The translations under genes and the position numbers were made by a program. A stretch of 64,000 nucleotides of DNA from Thermoanaerobacterales bacterium UBA4877 (GTDB lineage Bacteria; Bacillota; Thermoanaerobacteria; Thermoanaerobacterales; UBA4877), in NCBI GenBank assembly GCA_002399345.1, contig DHDL01000023.1, positions 28,833-92,832 on the forward strand, given 5' to 3'. Below, piece by piece: positions 1 to 9,029 of this stretch (position 1 is the first letter of the stretch; every line of letters begins with the position of its first letter). The notes under the pieces were generated by a model that saw nothing but the letters and a program-made list of their open reading frames with translations, was not told the DNA's origin and searched no databases.

Positions 1-977
1 TCCAAAATATTCTTTATCGCTGCCATACCGGCCGCCATTGCCACCTGGTTCCCACCGAAAGTGGAGGTATGTAGCATGCACTTCTCCTGTGTACCATAAC
101 CCTTCTTCCATATCTCGTCCGTAGCTATGTATGCGCCTATAGGCACCACACCGCCACCGAGAGACTTGGCCAGGCACATTATGTCTGGTGCCACATCCTC
201 ATACTCACAGGCAAACATCCTACCGGTCCTGCCAAAACCTGTTTGAACCTCATCAGCAACAAAATATGCATCATATTTGGTACAAAGTTCCCTGACACCT
301 TTAAGATATCCAGCCGGCGGTATTATTATCCCGCCTTCCCCCTGGACGGGTTCGACAATAAATGCCGCAACCCCTCCTTCTTTAAGCTTGTCCTCCAGTC
401 TGTCCAGATCGCCGAAGGGCACAGCCTCACAGTCGGGAACAAGCGGCCCGAACGGCTTTTGATATTTACCTCTCCCGGTCACTGAAAGAGCACCTGCAGA
501 CTTACCATGAAAAGAATCCTTGCAGTATATTATCCGGTGCTTGCCCGATGCTATCTTAGCAAGCTTTAATGCCCCTTCCACCGCCTCAGCACCACTGTTG
601 CAAAAGAAACTCTTTTTGAGCTTTCCCGGCGTAATAACGGCCAGGTTATGAGCTAAAGCACCCGGCAGATTATTTACGGCAGCTTGTAAAAGATTAGGCA
701 TGTCCTTAACCTTGTTTACCGCATCCCATACCTCCGGGGGATTGTGTCCCAGGCTAAGGGCACCGTAAGCGCCCAAGAAATCATAATATTCGTTACCGTC
801 CTCATCCCACACGGAGACCCCGCTTGCTCTTACAAAATGTTTATTAAACTGCAGCAGTGAAAGCATCTGTACAAAAGAGGAATTTATATATTCACTATAG
901 TTTTCTCCCACCTTATTTTTTTTAAAATTCAGAGCCTCATCCAGCGTATATAGATCATCTGCTATTTCACTCTTCAA
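1..977 (-). CDS. Class III (PLP-dependent) aminotransferase, C-terminus cut by window edge
   Basis: About 325 codons are present; the 3' end runs off the window. The start is a TTG at 975-977 behind a strong AAGGAGG site, and no ATG fits better. The translation has the class III (ornithine/acetylornithine/GABA aminotransferase-like) core: a glycine-rich SGAEAVEGALKLA stretch, the Asp motif DEVQTGFGRTG, and the presumed PLP lysine in CLAKSLGGGVVPIGA. The family transfers an omega-amino group to a 2-oxo acid using pyridoxal phosphate. The substrate cannot be read from the sequence; putrescine or ornithine types are the nearest by feel. It lies downstream of a radical SAM gene and an ArsR-like gene on the same strand, but a terminator hairpin separates it from them. 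Confidence 0.9.
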   Translation of the reverse strand, partial: MKSEIADDLYTLDEALNFKKNKVGENYSEYINSSFVQMLSLLQFNKHFVRASGVSVWDEDGNEYYDFLGAYGALSLGHNPPEVWDAVNKVKDMPNLLQAAVNNLPGALAHNLAVITPGKLKKSFFCNSGAEAVEGALKLAKIASGKHRIIYCKDSFHGKSAGALSVTGRGKYQKPFGPLVPDCEAVPFGDLDRLEDKLKEGGVAAFIVEPVQGEGGIIIPPAGYLKGVRELCTKYDAYFVADEVQTGFGRTGRMFACEYEDVAPDIMCLAKSLGGGVVPIGAYIATDEIWKKGYGTQEKCMLHTSTFGGNQVAMAAGMAAIKNIL

Positions 978-1033
978 CCTTAATCGCCTCCTTAGATTAC
1001 CAACATAATGTTACAACAAAAATACTAAAAATA

Positions 1034-1066
1034 CAATAAAAAAAGCTGCGGATTAATCCGCAGCAC
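1034..1066 (-). terminator. Intrinsic terminator of the radical SAM gene
   Basis: A perfect GC-rich hairpin, GCTGCGGATTAATCCGCAGC, is followed on the minus strand by TTTTTTATT. The stop codon of the radical SAM gene lies inside the hairpin. Confidence 0.85.
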
Positions 1067-2453
1067 CCGTGGCTGTTTCTTTTTTGGCTTCAGCCGAGCC
1101 GTTTATTTCCTTCTGTCTTTCATCCCACAATTCATCGGCTTTTTTAGCCCATTCCTCCGAATGCGGTTTTACCTTATTATAGAGATCATCTACATCCTCC
1201 GGCTCACCCATCTGCGTAGAGTGTGCTCCCGAGGCGTGAACCATCTCCTTAATCATCTCCGGGTTATCAATCATCGGGCAGGGACGAAGCATATTCCCAT
1301 TGAACGGCTGATGTCTCCTGTATTCCATCATAAGAGGAGACTTCAGGGCATCTAAAAGCGAGGTGTCCTTGATATTGCATGTGGCATAATGTACAAAGGC
1401 ACACGGCTCCACATCACCGTTGGCATTGATATGGAGATACCTTCTAGCTCCTGCTATACAACCATGTGCATATTCACCGTCATTCCAGAAATCTATTGCA
1501 AACAGGGGTTTTGTCATTCTGATCTCATTAACCCTCCTGTACATCTCAGCCCTCTCTTCCGGAGTAGCCATCATTGAAGGATCAGAGTCTCTACCGACCG
1601 GTACATATGTGAAATACCATCCGAACAAGCATCCTTTTTCTATCATCATGTCTATAAACTCATTAGATCCTACCTCATCTATGTTTCCATGCATATACAT
1701 AGTCGAGAAACCAAAGATTATGCCGGCATCTCTCATTCTTTCCATTGCTGCCAGTGCTCTTTGATAAACATTCTCTCCACGTCTTGCATTCGTGGTTTTC
1801 TCAAAACCATCCACACTTACTGCAAATGCAAGGTTTCCAACCCTCTTAACTTCTTTAACAAAATCATCGTCTATCAAAGTTCCGTTGGTAAATGACAGGA
1901 AAACAGAGTCAGGATGCGCCTCAGCCAACTTAATAAGGTAATCTTTCCTTACAGTCGGCTCACCGCCTGAGAATATCGTGAAGAATATACCTAATTCCTC
2001 AGCCTCACTTATCACCCTGTTTAAGGTGTCATAGTCTAAAGCATCCTTCTGATTATATTCTCCCGCCCAGCATCCCACACACCTTAAGTTGCATGCAGCG
2101 GTAGGATCTATAAGTATAGCCCACGGAACATTTATGTCATATTTCTTTGACAGCTGGTCCTGTTTGGGATTACCAAGCAGGCATGCATCTACAAAAAAAT
2201 TTCCCGCCGTCTTCTCTCTTATATTGGGATCAATCCTTGTAAGTAATGTCGTAGCAAACTTATGCCAGTTACTATTGGGATCTACGACATTGTTTCTTAC
2301 CTTTCTCACCGTTTCTTTATCCGACGGCCTCTTGGCTATCTTCTCACCCAAATCTAAAATCTTGGGCAGGTTTTCTTCAGGATTGCCTGAAACATATTTT
2401 AAGCCCTGACGCACTATTGCCTTGCCAAGAACTTTTTCAGCATAATCAAACAT
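1053..2453 (-). CDS. Radical SAM protein with SPASM-like C-terminal cysteines
   Basis: A 466-residue protein. The radical SAM iron-sulfur motif CNLRCVGC (CxxxCxxC, Cys121, Cys125, Cys128) follows an N-terminal extension of about 115 residues. A glycine-rich SAM-binding stretch, FSGGEPTVRKD, comes after it. The C-terminal third carries further cysteines in a GDVEPCAFVHYATC stretch and a later RPCPM, as in SPASM/twitch proteins that bind auxiliary Fe-S clusters. The family cleaves S-adenosylmethionine to a 5'-deoxyadenosyl radical; the substrate is not evident. It is 14 bases downstream of an ArsR-like regulator, so probably co-transcribed, and it ends in its own terminator. The acidic/lysine-rich tail after about residue 440 looks disordered. 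Confidence 0.85.
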   Translation of the reverse strand: MFDYAEKVLGKAIVRQGLKYVSGNPEENLPKILDLGEKIAKRPSDKETVRKVRNNVVDPNSNWHKFATTLLTRIDPNIREKTAGNFFVDACLLGNPKQDQLSKKYDINVPWAILIDPTAACNLRCVGCWAGEYNQKDALDYDTLNRVISEAEELGIFFTIFSGGEPTVRKDYLIKLAEAHPDSVFLSFTNGTLIDDDFVKEVKRVGNLAFAVSVDGFEKTTNARRGENVYQRALAAMERMRDAGIIFGFSTMYMHGNIDEVGSNEFIDMMIEKGCLFGWYFTYVPVGRDSDPSMMATPEERAEMYRRVNEIRMTKPLFAIDFWNDGEYAHGCIAGARRYLHINANGDVEPCAFVHYATCNIKDTSLLDALKSPLMMEYRRHQPFNGNMLRPCPMIDNPEMIKEMVHASGAHSTQMGEPEDVDDLYNKVKPHSEEWAKKADELWDERQKEINGSAEAKKETATGAAD

Positions 2454-2467
2454 AATAAATAACCTCC

Positions 2468-2827
2468 TTACGGATATTCTATTCCTAATCTATATTTAAC
2501 AGCAAAATTAATAAGATCGGGAATATGATTATCGGAAAGGGAATAATAGATCATCTTCCCCTCTCTTCTGCTTTTGATCAGATTAAGCGACTTAAGGGTC
2601 TTAAGGTGATAGGAAACCGCCTGCAGATTCATATCTAATAAATAGGCTATGTCCCCGACACATAGCTCCTTTTGTGACAGCATATAAACTATTTCGCTTC
2701 GAGAGTCGTCACTTAAAGCCTTGAAGATATCAGAAACACCTTTCAATGATTTTATCTTCGGTTTTAACTCTTCAATTCCAGGTTCTTCATGTCCACCTTC
2801 CCTGCTATAGGCATCAGACCTTTCCAT
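2468..2827 (-). CDS. ArsR/SmtB-family winged-helix transcriptional regulator
   Basis: About 119 residues from the ATG at 2827, which has a GAGGGG site upstream. The winged helix is clear: SDIFKALSDDSRSEIVYML, then ELCVGDIAYLLDMNLQAVS with the ELCV sequence at the usual metal-sensing helix, then a YHLKTLKSLNLIKSRREGKM wing. The frame stays open upstream to a GTG at 2941, which would add a Cys-containing 38-residue leader (CIGLGVDTCKGC), but no good ribosome site precedes that GTG. Family members repress their own operon and release DNA on binding metal, redox or other ligands. Being immediately upstream of the radical SAM gene suggests that gene is its target. The ligand is unknown. Confidence 0.85.
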   Translation of the reverse strand: MERSDAYSREGGHEEPGIEELKPKIKSLKGVSDIFKALSDDSRSEIVYMLSQKELCVGDIAYLLDMNLQAVSYHLKTLKSLNLIKSRREGKMIYYSLSDNHIPDLINFAVKYRLGIEYP

Positions 2828-2941
2828 ACGCTCATTTCCCCTCAATAAATTATAGTAATGAATCGTCGGTTTTCTGCACCCCTTACATGTATCGACCCCC
2901 AATCCAATGCAGCCAGTTCTATCATATTGATACTTAAGCAC

Positions 2942-3211
2942 TTATTTAAATAATATACCTCATTAGTAAAAAAATCAATAGACCGGCTTTTGTTTTACTA
3001 TTATGCACCTTATATACAACGTTTATGTACCAGATTCTCCCTCTTATTGCTACTGCGGCAATTAGCGTCATGACAGACACCTTGACCAGAACTGCCTTAG
3101 TCGCATATGCACTATATATTTAGATGCACCGGGTACTTTCCTTGCGCTATATGCCTAAAAATTGAAAAACTACTCACTGAGAAATACTTATATATGTAAA
3201 AGACTCATACG
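2942..3211. other. Intergenic stretch without a convincing gene
   Basis: About 270 bases between the ArsR-like gene and the lysS terminator. A short hydrophobic plus-strand frame of about 32 codons starts at 3025 but has no ribosome site and no recognisable family; it could be a remnant or chance. Confidence 0.4.
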
Positions 3212-3248
3212 TAAAAAGGCACTCTTAATATATAACAGAGCGCCTTTC
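3212..3248 (-). terminator. Intrinsic terminator after lysS
   Basis: The minus strand reads AAAGGCGCTCT, an AT-rich loop, AGAGTGCCTTTTT. This forms a 10-11 bp stem with one G-T pair followed by T residues, starting 13 bases beyond the lysS stop. Confidence 0.8.
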
Positions 3249-3261
3249 GATAAAACAATCT

Positions 3262-4746
3262 TTATTTGTCTAGCGGCTTCATCGTAGGGAAAAGAATAAC
3301 ATCCCTGATGGAATCTGCGCCGGTGAGTACCATCACCAGCCTGTCAATACCTATGCCCAGTCCTCCCGTAGGCGGCATACCTATTTCAAGGGCCGTGAGA
3401 AAGTCTTCGTCCATCATGTGGGCCTCATCGTCTCCGGCTTCCCTGGCTTTGGCCTGTTCTTCAAATCTCTTCCTCTGATCTAAAGGGTCATTGAGTTCAG
3501 AGAAGGCATTACCCAGCTCCATGGAATTTATAAATATCTCAAACCTGTAGGTAAGCCTGGGATCATTCGACATCCTTTTGGCCAGCGGCGAAACCTCTAC
3601 GGGATAATTAATTATAAATGTAGGTTCAGTGAGCTCATGCTCCACATACTTCTCAAAGAACTCATTTATTATATGACCCCTGGTTTTTTTGCCGGATTCC
3701 AGCTCAAGCTTATGTTCCTCTGCAGCTCTCAAAGCCTCTTCATCTGTATCTATCTCGTTAAAGTCCACACCGGCATATTTCTTGACCGCATCTATCATGG
3801 ATATCCTCTGCCAAGACTGTCCGAGATCAATCTCCCTGTCCTGACAGTTTATCTTGAGCGTGCCCAATACATTTTGAGCAATATACTTAATCATATCCTC
3901 GGTAAGATCCATCATGTCCTCATAGTTAGCATAGGCCTGGTACAGCTCTATAGTGGTAAACTCAGGGTTATGCCTAACGTCTATACCCTCATTCCTGAAT
4001 TGCTTACCTATCTCGTAAACATCCTCGAACCCGCCCACTATAAGCCTCTTCAGGCGAAGCTCCGTTGCTATCCTGAGATACATATCAATGTCCAGCGTGT
4101 TGTGATGGGTCACAAACGGACGGGCATTGGCTCCTCCGGGAATGGTCTCCAATATGGGTGTCTCCACCTCTATAAACCCCTTGTCATCCAGGAATTTACG
4201 CATCTGCCTTATGATATTGCTTCTCATCTCAAATGTGCGTTTTACATCGGGGTTCATTATAAGATCGGTATATCTTTCTCTGTATCTAAGCTCCACATCA
4301 GTAAGACCATGCCACTTTTCCGGAAGCGGTCTTATAGACTTGGTCAACAAAGTAAATTTTGTGACCCTTATTGAGACCTCGCCCATATGGGTTTTGAAAA
4401 CTGTCCCGGTTACACCGAGTATGTCACCTATATCCACGGTCTTAAAGAGTTTATAGAGCTCCTCACCTACCTCATCCAACCTGACATATATCTGTATCTT
4501 ACCATACCTGTCACTCAGATCGGCAAAACTCGCCTTGCCATGTCCTCTTTTTGCCATAAGTCTGCCGGCAACGGTCACGGTCTTGTCTTCATAATTATCA
4601 AAATTATCTTTTATTTCATTGGTATAATTGGTCCGCTTAAATCTTGTTATTTCAAAAGGATTTATATTTTCATTCTTGAGTTTATCCAGCTTTTCAAGCC
4701 TTATATTCATAAGTTCATTAAAATCTTCTGGTCGGGATTTCTCCAT
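3262..4746 (-). CDS. lysS: Lysyl-tRNA synthetase, class II
   Basis: A 494-residue class II lysyl-tRNA synthetase, usual length for the bacterial family. It charges tRNA-Lys with lysine using ATP. An N-terminal OB-fold anticodon-binding domain (about residues 55-150, with [21 protein letters not shown]) precedes the catalytic domain. Class II motif 2 is in the [18 protein letters not shown] region, and motif 3 is [12 protein letters not shown] near the C-terminus. It follows greA by 23 bases, the greA-lysS pairing common in Firmicutes, and is probably co-transcribed. No T-box leader is seen upstream. Confidence 0.98.
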   Translation of the reverse strand: MEKSRPEDFNELMNIRLEKLDKLKNENINPFEITRFKRTNYTNEIKDNFDNYEDKTVTVAGRLMAKRGHGKASFADLSDRYGKIQIYVRLDEVGEELYKLFKTVDIGDILGVTGTVFKTHMGEVSIRVTKFTLLTKSIRPLPEKWHGLTDVELRYRERYTDLIMNPDVKRTFEMRSNIIRQMRKFLDDKGFIEVETPILETIPGGANARPFVTHHNTLDIDMYLRIATELRLKRLIVGGFEDVYEIGKQFRNEGIDVRHNPEFTTIELYQAYANYEDMMDLTEDMIKYIAQNVLGTLKINCQDREIDLGQSWQRISMIDAVKKYAGVDFNEIDTDEEALRAAEEHKLELESGKKTRGHIINEFFEKYVEHELTEPTFIINYPVEVSPLAKRMSNDPRLTYRFEIFINSMELGNAFSELNDPLDQRKRFEEQAKAREAGDDEAHMMDEDFLTALEIGMPPTGGLGIGIDRLVMVLTGADSIRDVILFPTMKPLDK

Positions 4747-4769
4747 AAGTAACCTCCATTTTATTTTTA

Positions 4770-5249
4770 CTATTTTTTTATCTCAAGTATCTTAAGTTTT
4801 ACAGTTCCGTCAGGCACTTCGGCCTCGGCTACTTCTCCCACTTTCTTGTTAAGCAGAGCTTTGCCTATAGGCGATTCATCGGATATTTTATTATTCATGG
4901 GATCAGCTTCAGCAGAACTTACAATGGTATATACATCTTCTTCATTGAATTCGTTATCAAATACCTTAACAGTGGTTCCTATGTTAACAGATTCCGTTGA
5001 TATGTCTTCTTCATCTATCACCTTGGCATTTCTGAGCATCTGTTCGATCTGAGCTATTCTTCCCTCGACAAAGGCCTGCTCATTTTTTGCCTCATCGTAT
5101 TCGGAATTTTCACTCAAGTCACCATATGATCTGGCAACCTTTATTTTTTCTGCTACTTCCAAACGTTTTACCGATTTCAAATGCTCTAACTCGTCCTCAT
5201 ACTTTTTTAGACCATCATACGTAAGCACAACAGCTTTTTTGGCGCTCAT
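4770..5249 (-). CDS. greA: Transcription elongation factor GreA
   Basis: A 159-residue GreA. The N-terminal coiled coil carries the family signature ([21 protein letters not shown]), including the acidic tip that enters the RNA polymerase secondary channel and stimulates cleavage of backtracked RNA. The C-terminal domain ends with [15 protein letters not shown] choose the ATG at 5249 ([10 protein letters not shown]) because the GAGGGG site lies 7 bases before it; the upstream in-frame ATG at 5267 would place that site inside the gene. It heads a probable two-gene unit with lysS. Confidence 0.97.
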   Translation of the reverse strand: MSAKKAVVLTYDGLKKYEDELEHLKSVKRLEVAEKIKVARSYGDLSENSEYDEAKNEQAFVEGRIAQIEQMLRNAKVIDEEDISTESVNIGTTVKVFDNEFNEEDVYTIVSSAEADPMNNKISDESPIGKALLNKKVGEVAEAEVPDGTVKLKILEIKK

Positions 5250-5315
5250 CTGCTCTCCCCTCTTCATTTACTCATCATTTAATGCAATACTTATTTATTC
5301 TTATGCATTAGATTA

Positions 5316-5353
5316 ACACACAAGCACTGCAAAAAAATGCAGTGCCTGTGTGT
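5316..5353. terminator. Terminator-like hairpin between the dehydrogenase operon and greA
   Basis: A long stem, CACACAAGCACTGC pairing with GCAGTGCCTGTGTG around a seven-A loop. It lies between the dehydrogenase stop (5399) and greA. The T-run is stronger on the plus strand; on the minus strand only TTAATCT follows. It could insulate the two units. Confidence 0.6.
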
Positions 5354-5398
5354 TTATTAATGTGTTTATTATAGAACAGGGTTAACACCATGTCAAGA

Positions 5399-6484
5399 TC
5401 AAGCATGATAATTCTTTATTTTTTTAGTTGCATTTTCTTTTATTCTGCCTATCTGTTCTTTGGTTACCTCTTTTTCAAAACTCCTCAGGCCCGCCAATTT
5501 GAATCCATGCTTTTTACATATATCATATATTTCCCTTACCTTGTCTGCCTTGAGCTCTCTTCCCAGGGAAAAGTTCTCAATCCTTCCTTCCATGGCCAAA
5601 GCCATCGTCTCGGCCATACATGCATATGACATTTTAGGCGGAAATCCAAAATTAAAGTTGAAATTGACATCTCCGGGCACCCTTACCACACCGCCCTCTA
5701 TAACCAGAACATCATCACGGACCTCGACAACCTCCCTTGAAACATCCCTCGGCCGGGCCACGTCACAAACCACTGCTCCTGGCTTGAGATCCACAGGTTC
5801 TATCACGGTATCCACAGCACTGGTAACGGTTATGATCACGTCGGCGTCCCTAAGTGCCTCATGAACGTCATCAGTAACCTCTGCCCTCACACCTGTCTTC
5901 TCCTTGAGTTCCCCCGCAAAATTCCTTAGTTTCCCTACGTTACGTGACACCAATGTCAAGTTATTAACCCTGCCGGCCATCAGTTCTGCACATACCCTGC
6001 CTATAGATCCCGTTGCGCCTACTACAACGGCGTTGCATCCTTCAAGCTCTTTTCCCATTATCCAGGCAGCCTTTTCCGTTCCCTCCATCGCCATTGCAAC
6101 CGTATAACTGTTACCTGTCGTTACGGCTATATCTAAGTTCTTAGCCACTGTATAACCTGCATCTCCAACAACGGATGTCATAGCTCCGAGGCCTATTATC
6201 TCCGCACCCAAGTCTTCGGCAATCCTGCCGGCCTTAATAATTTTTTTGGTCACTGCATCGGCGGGAAGTGAAAGCATCTGATCGGATACCAATGGAACAG
6301 CTAAAAACCATCCCTCAGTTTCGCCATACGGACTTTTCACCCCTGTAATTTTTGAAACCTCCTGCGGAGGCATAATCTTTGTAACCTGCTTTATTAATCC
6401 CTCAGGTATCTTCTTCATGAAGCCATATTTTCTGGTGACATCGCTCGTCTCTATAGGATGAATTATAAAACCGAATTTATGCAT
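5399..6484 (-). CDS. Acyl-ACP-reductase-like / predicted amino-acid dehydrogenase (COG5322 type)
   Basis: About 361 residues. It has a Rossmann NAD(P) motif, VVVGATGSIGRVCAELM, near residue 160, followed by DVHEALRDADVIITVTSA and a GAVVCDVARPRDVS segment typical of the glutamyl-tRNA-reductase/shikimate-dehydrogenase-like fold. An upstream LGAMTSVVGDAG segment resembles cyanobacterial long-chain acyl-ACP reductase and the clostridial genes named predicted amino acid dehydrogenase. I choose the ATG at 6484, which overlaps the upstream stop (ATGCATAA) behind GGGGAGAGG; in-frame starts at 6493 and 6505 are less well placed. Function is uncertain: aldehyde formation from an acyl thioester is the analogy, not a demonstration. 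It is the last gene of a three-gene unit. Confidence 0.7.
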   Translation of the reverse strand: MHKFGFIIHPIETSDVTRKYGFMKKIPEGLIKQVTKIMPPQEVSKITGVKSPYGETEGWFLAVPLVSDQMLSLPADAVTKKIIKAGRIAEDLGAEIIGLGAMTSVVGDAGYTVAKNLDIAVTTGNSYTVAMAMEGTEKAAWIMGKELEGCNAVVVGATGSIGRVCAELMAGRVNNLTLVSRNVGKLRNFAGELKEKTGVRAEVTDDVHEALRDADVIITVTSAVDTVIEPVDLKPGAVVCDVARPRDVSREVVEVRDDVLVIEGGVVRVPGDVNFNFNFGFPPKMSYACMAETMALAMEGRIENFSLGRELKADKVREIYDICKKHGFKLAGLRSFEKEVTKEQIGRIKENATKKIKNYHA

Positions 6485-7412
6485 GCAAATCATTCCTCTC
6501 CCCACCTACTTCGGATTGCAGGTATTCGACCCGTGGAACAAATCCGATCTTGTCCAGTAGCTTCAAATAATCATCCGACCTTATTTCTTCCGGTCCTTTG
6601 CCAGCCAGGGTGATAAGAACCGCTTCCATGACATTGGTTCCGAAGGACCTTCCATTCATCTCCGGCGTAGTGGTAACAAGCAGTTGCACTCCTCTTTTTT
6701 TAAGCTCCTCCACATCGCCTGCAGTTACCGTATTGGTAATGATTACCTTGCCATCTAAATTCTCTGGCATGTATCTTTTAATAAACAGATAATCACCGGC
6801 TATTATGTCTGCCCAGTCATAATACTTCTTGTGTCTTGATGTTGACGTATCCTGCTTTTTCCCCGTAGGGTACAATACCTCAAAAGGTAGTCTCCTGATT
6901 ATAGGCATCAGTATTGATGCAAGGAAATCAAGCATTTTTAATGATCTTACAGGCATAGGTAAGCCCAAAGCAAATATTGCGTCACCTAAAATAAGATCGC
7001 AGCCCAGCTTGTCAAATGTCTGCGCCATGCCGAACCTGTCCAGTCCGCATACAAGAAGCGTCTTCTTACCTTTAAGAGACATCACTTCTCTATCAACATA
7101 CTCAACCACCCTTCTTTCAAGGGTATCTTTAAGACCGGATCCATCTACCACAGGTGTAATCTCCGCAGCTTTCTGCAAGGGAAGCGCATCACTGATTACG
7201 TACCTCCTTTTACCTGCCTTGAGGTACAGATCAATTCCACCCAGTCCAAAGGCGTCCACTTTTCCATCCAAACGGGATATCATTTCTAAGGCCTTATTAA
7301 AATCTCCATCCGTACCTATACGTTCTATCATAAATTTCTCACCTAAAAAATCCGCAGTAACTTTATGATTCCTTTCAGATGACCCGATACTTACACTCAC
7401 GACTCTCTTCAA
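6477..7412 (-). CDS. Quinate 5-dehydrogenase-like protein of unknown reaction
   Basis: About 311 residues, resembling proteins that clostridial genomes carry under the name quinate 5-dehydrogenase; that name is not secured by chemistry I know of. It has a possible nucleotide-binding segment, KKTLLVCGLDRFGMAQ, near residue 120, and a GLPMPVRSLKMLDFLASILMP stretch. The TTG at 7412 sits 8 bases after AGGAG and is preferred over the GTG at 7421, which abuts that site. The gene overlaps the downstream dehydrogenase by 8 bases and follows the HTH gene by about 11 bases, so the three are probably translated together. Confidence 0.6.
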   Translation of the reverse strand: MKRVVSVSIGSSERNHKVTADFLGEKFMIERIGTDGDFNKALEMISRLDGKVDAFGLGGIDLYLKAGKRRYVISDALPLQKAAEITPVVDGSGLKDTLERRVVEYVDREVMSLKGKKTLLVCGLDRFGMAQTFDKLGCDLILGDAIFALGLPMPVRSLKMLDFLASILMPIIRRLPFEVLYPTGKKQDTSTSRHKKYYDWADIIAGDYLFIKRYMPENLDGKVIITNTVTAGDVEELKKRGVQLLVTTTPEMNGRSFGTNVMEAVLITLAGKGPEEIRSDDYLKLLDKIGFVPRVEYLQSEVGGERNDLHA

Positions 7413-7423
7413 ACTTATCACTC

Positions 7424-7948
7424 CTAGCCTCTAATCATCTTGATGACAGATAAAAATCTCTCAGGATCTATATATACATCATGAGTAATTGGTGACTCGC
7501 CTATATCAATGGTAAATACCTCATTACCGAGAATTTCTTCCACTAACTTGGTTCTCTTATCCGATCCGAGGAAAATTATTTTATCATAGCTGCGCAGCTT
7601 TGCTATTATATCAAGAACAAGATTGAAAAGCTGCGCCCCATCCTTATTAGTTACAAAATCCCATCGCTCTTTTTCAGACATCAGAAGTACAAGCTCAACC
7701 CCATTTTCCCTTGCCATTGTCTCAAGTTCTTGTCTGTTTTTTACAGGAAAACCTATGAGCGCCAAGCTGCCACCTTTTTTTATCTCTCCCAATCTTTCAA
7801 GCCGGGAAACAAAGGTCCTATCTATGTGAAAGTGCTCTGCCACCTCCTGCTGTGAAAGCCCCCTCGTTCTCATGTCCAACATTTCATCAATTTGTCTGTG
7901 GGCTTTATCGGCATCGATGATTTTATCCCCTATGTGAATGGGCTTCAT
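7424..7948 (-). CDS. HTH-type regulator of the quinate-dehydrogenase-like cassette
   Basis: About 174 residues from the ATG at 7948, which has a textbook AAGGAG site; an upstream ATG at 7981 lacks one. Residues about 25-55 form a helix-turn-helix, GLSQQEVAEHFHIDRTFVS followed by RLERLGEIKKGGS, of Xre-like appearance. The remaining 120 residues (GSLALIGFPVKNRQELETMA, then LVLLMSEKERWDF and KIIFLGSDKRTKLVEEI) look like a small alpha/beta domain that might bind a ligand. It is first in the three-gene unit and presumably controls it. Confidence 0.7.
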   Translation of the reverse strand: MKPIHIGDKIIDADKAHRQIDEMLDMRTRGLSQQEVAEHFHIDRTFVSRLERLGEIKKGGSLALIGFPVKNRQELETMARENGVELVLLMSEKERWDFVTNKDGAQLFNLVLDIIAKLRSYDKIIFLGSDKRTKLVEEILGNEVFTIDIGESPITHDVYIDPERFLSVIKMIRG

Positions 7949-8039
7949 ATGTATCTCCTTACGTGCACATTTTGTGCTCAATGTATTTACATGAATATAT
8001 TGTAAAACTTTTGTCGCTTTAAATCAAGGCTTTTGTTTT

Positions 8040-9029
8040 CTACTTACTATTCCCTATCTGAAGTTTATAATCGGATAGCTTTTCTATAACACCGTCCATA
8101 GACTCAATTCTGTTTATTTCATTTCGCACCGCCTTAGATCCATTCATCCCTTTAATATAATAGCCAACAACCTTGCGCATCTCCCTTATGGCGCGCATCT
8201 CACCTTTGAGTGATGCTTCCAGCTTGAGATGACTTATGGCCATATCTATCTTCTCCTCCGCCGTAAGAGGTACAGGTTTCATCCCGGTCTTAAGATATTC
8301 ATTTATACTGCGGAAGATCCATGGATTGCCAATGGCCCCTCTGCCTATCATCACTGCATCACATCCGGTAAATTCCATCATCTCTTCGGCATCTTCTGCC
8401 TCAAATATATCCCCGTTACCTATTATGGGTATATTTACTGCTTGTTTGACCTGTTTTATGATTGTCCAGTCTGCTCTCCCCGTATAAAACTGCTGTCTGG
8501 TCCTGCCATGCACACTCACCGCTTTAGCTCCGCTCTCTTCAGCAATATGAGCTATCTCGGCGGCATTCACATGCTGCTTGTCCCATCCAGTTCTTATTTT
8601 CACCGTCACCGGCATTTTAGATGCTCCTGCAACCGCACTTATCACCTTTCCCACCAAGACAGGATCGTTCATAAGCGCACTGCCGTCACCGTTTGCTACG
8701 ATTTTCTTCACGGGACAACCCATATTTATATCTATTATACAAAATGGGTAGTCATTAAGTATACGGGCAGCCCCGGCCATTATATCCGGCTCATGCCCAA
8801 ATATTTGCACAGCAACCTTGCCTTCATCCGTGCTGTAGCGTAAGAGGTCCTTGGTATGTTGTGAGTCATATATAAGTGTTTTGGCAGAGACCATCTCGGT
8901 ATATTTAAAACCGCAGTCCATATGATTTACTATCATTCTATAGGCCTGGTCGCTAAACCCAGCCATTGGCGCAAGAAAAACCCTATTTTTAAGCATGACA
9001 TCGCCAATTTTAATTCCATCATCATACAT
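8040..9029 (-). CDS. dusB: tRNA-dihydrouridine synthase
   Basis: A 329-residue FMN-dependent TIM-barrel enzyme that reduces uridines in the tRNA D-loop. Family features are LAPMAGFSDQAYR at the N-terminus, the catalytic cysteine in DINMGCPVKKIVANGDGSALM, VTVKIRTGWD, the conserved SVHGRTRQQFYTG, and GNGDIFEAEDA with MIGRGAIGNPW for FMN phosphate binding. Its ATG overlaps the birA stop (ATGTATGA), so the two are coupled, with birA upstream. Confidence 0.96.
   Translation of the reverse strand: MYDDGIKIGDVMLKNRVFLAPMAGFSDQAYRMIVNHMDCGFKYTEMVSAKTLIYDSQHTKDLLRYSTDEGKVAVQIFGHEPDIMAGAARILNDYPFCIIDINMGCPVKKIVANGDGSALMNDPVLVGKVISAVAGASKMPVTVKIRTGWDKQHVNAAEIAHIAEESGAKAVSVHGRTRQQFYTGRADWTIIKQVKQAVNIPIIGNGDIFEAEDAEEMMEFTGCDAVMIGRGAIGNPWIFRSINEYLKTGMKPVPLTAEEKIDMAISHLKLEASLKGEMRAIREMRKVVGYYIKGMNGSKAVRNEINRIESMDGVIEKLSDYKLQIGNSK

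Noticed and set aside
3637-4374. Plus-strand open frame of 245 codons opposite lysS
   Set aside because: It lies inside a certain lysyl-tRNA synthetase gene and has no ribosome site.
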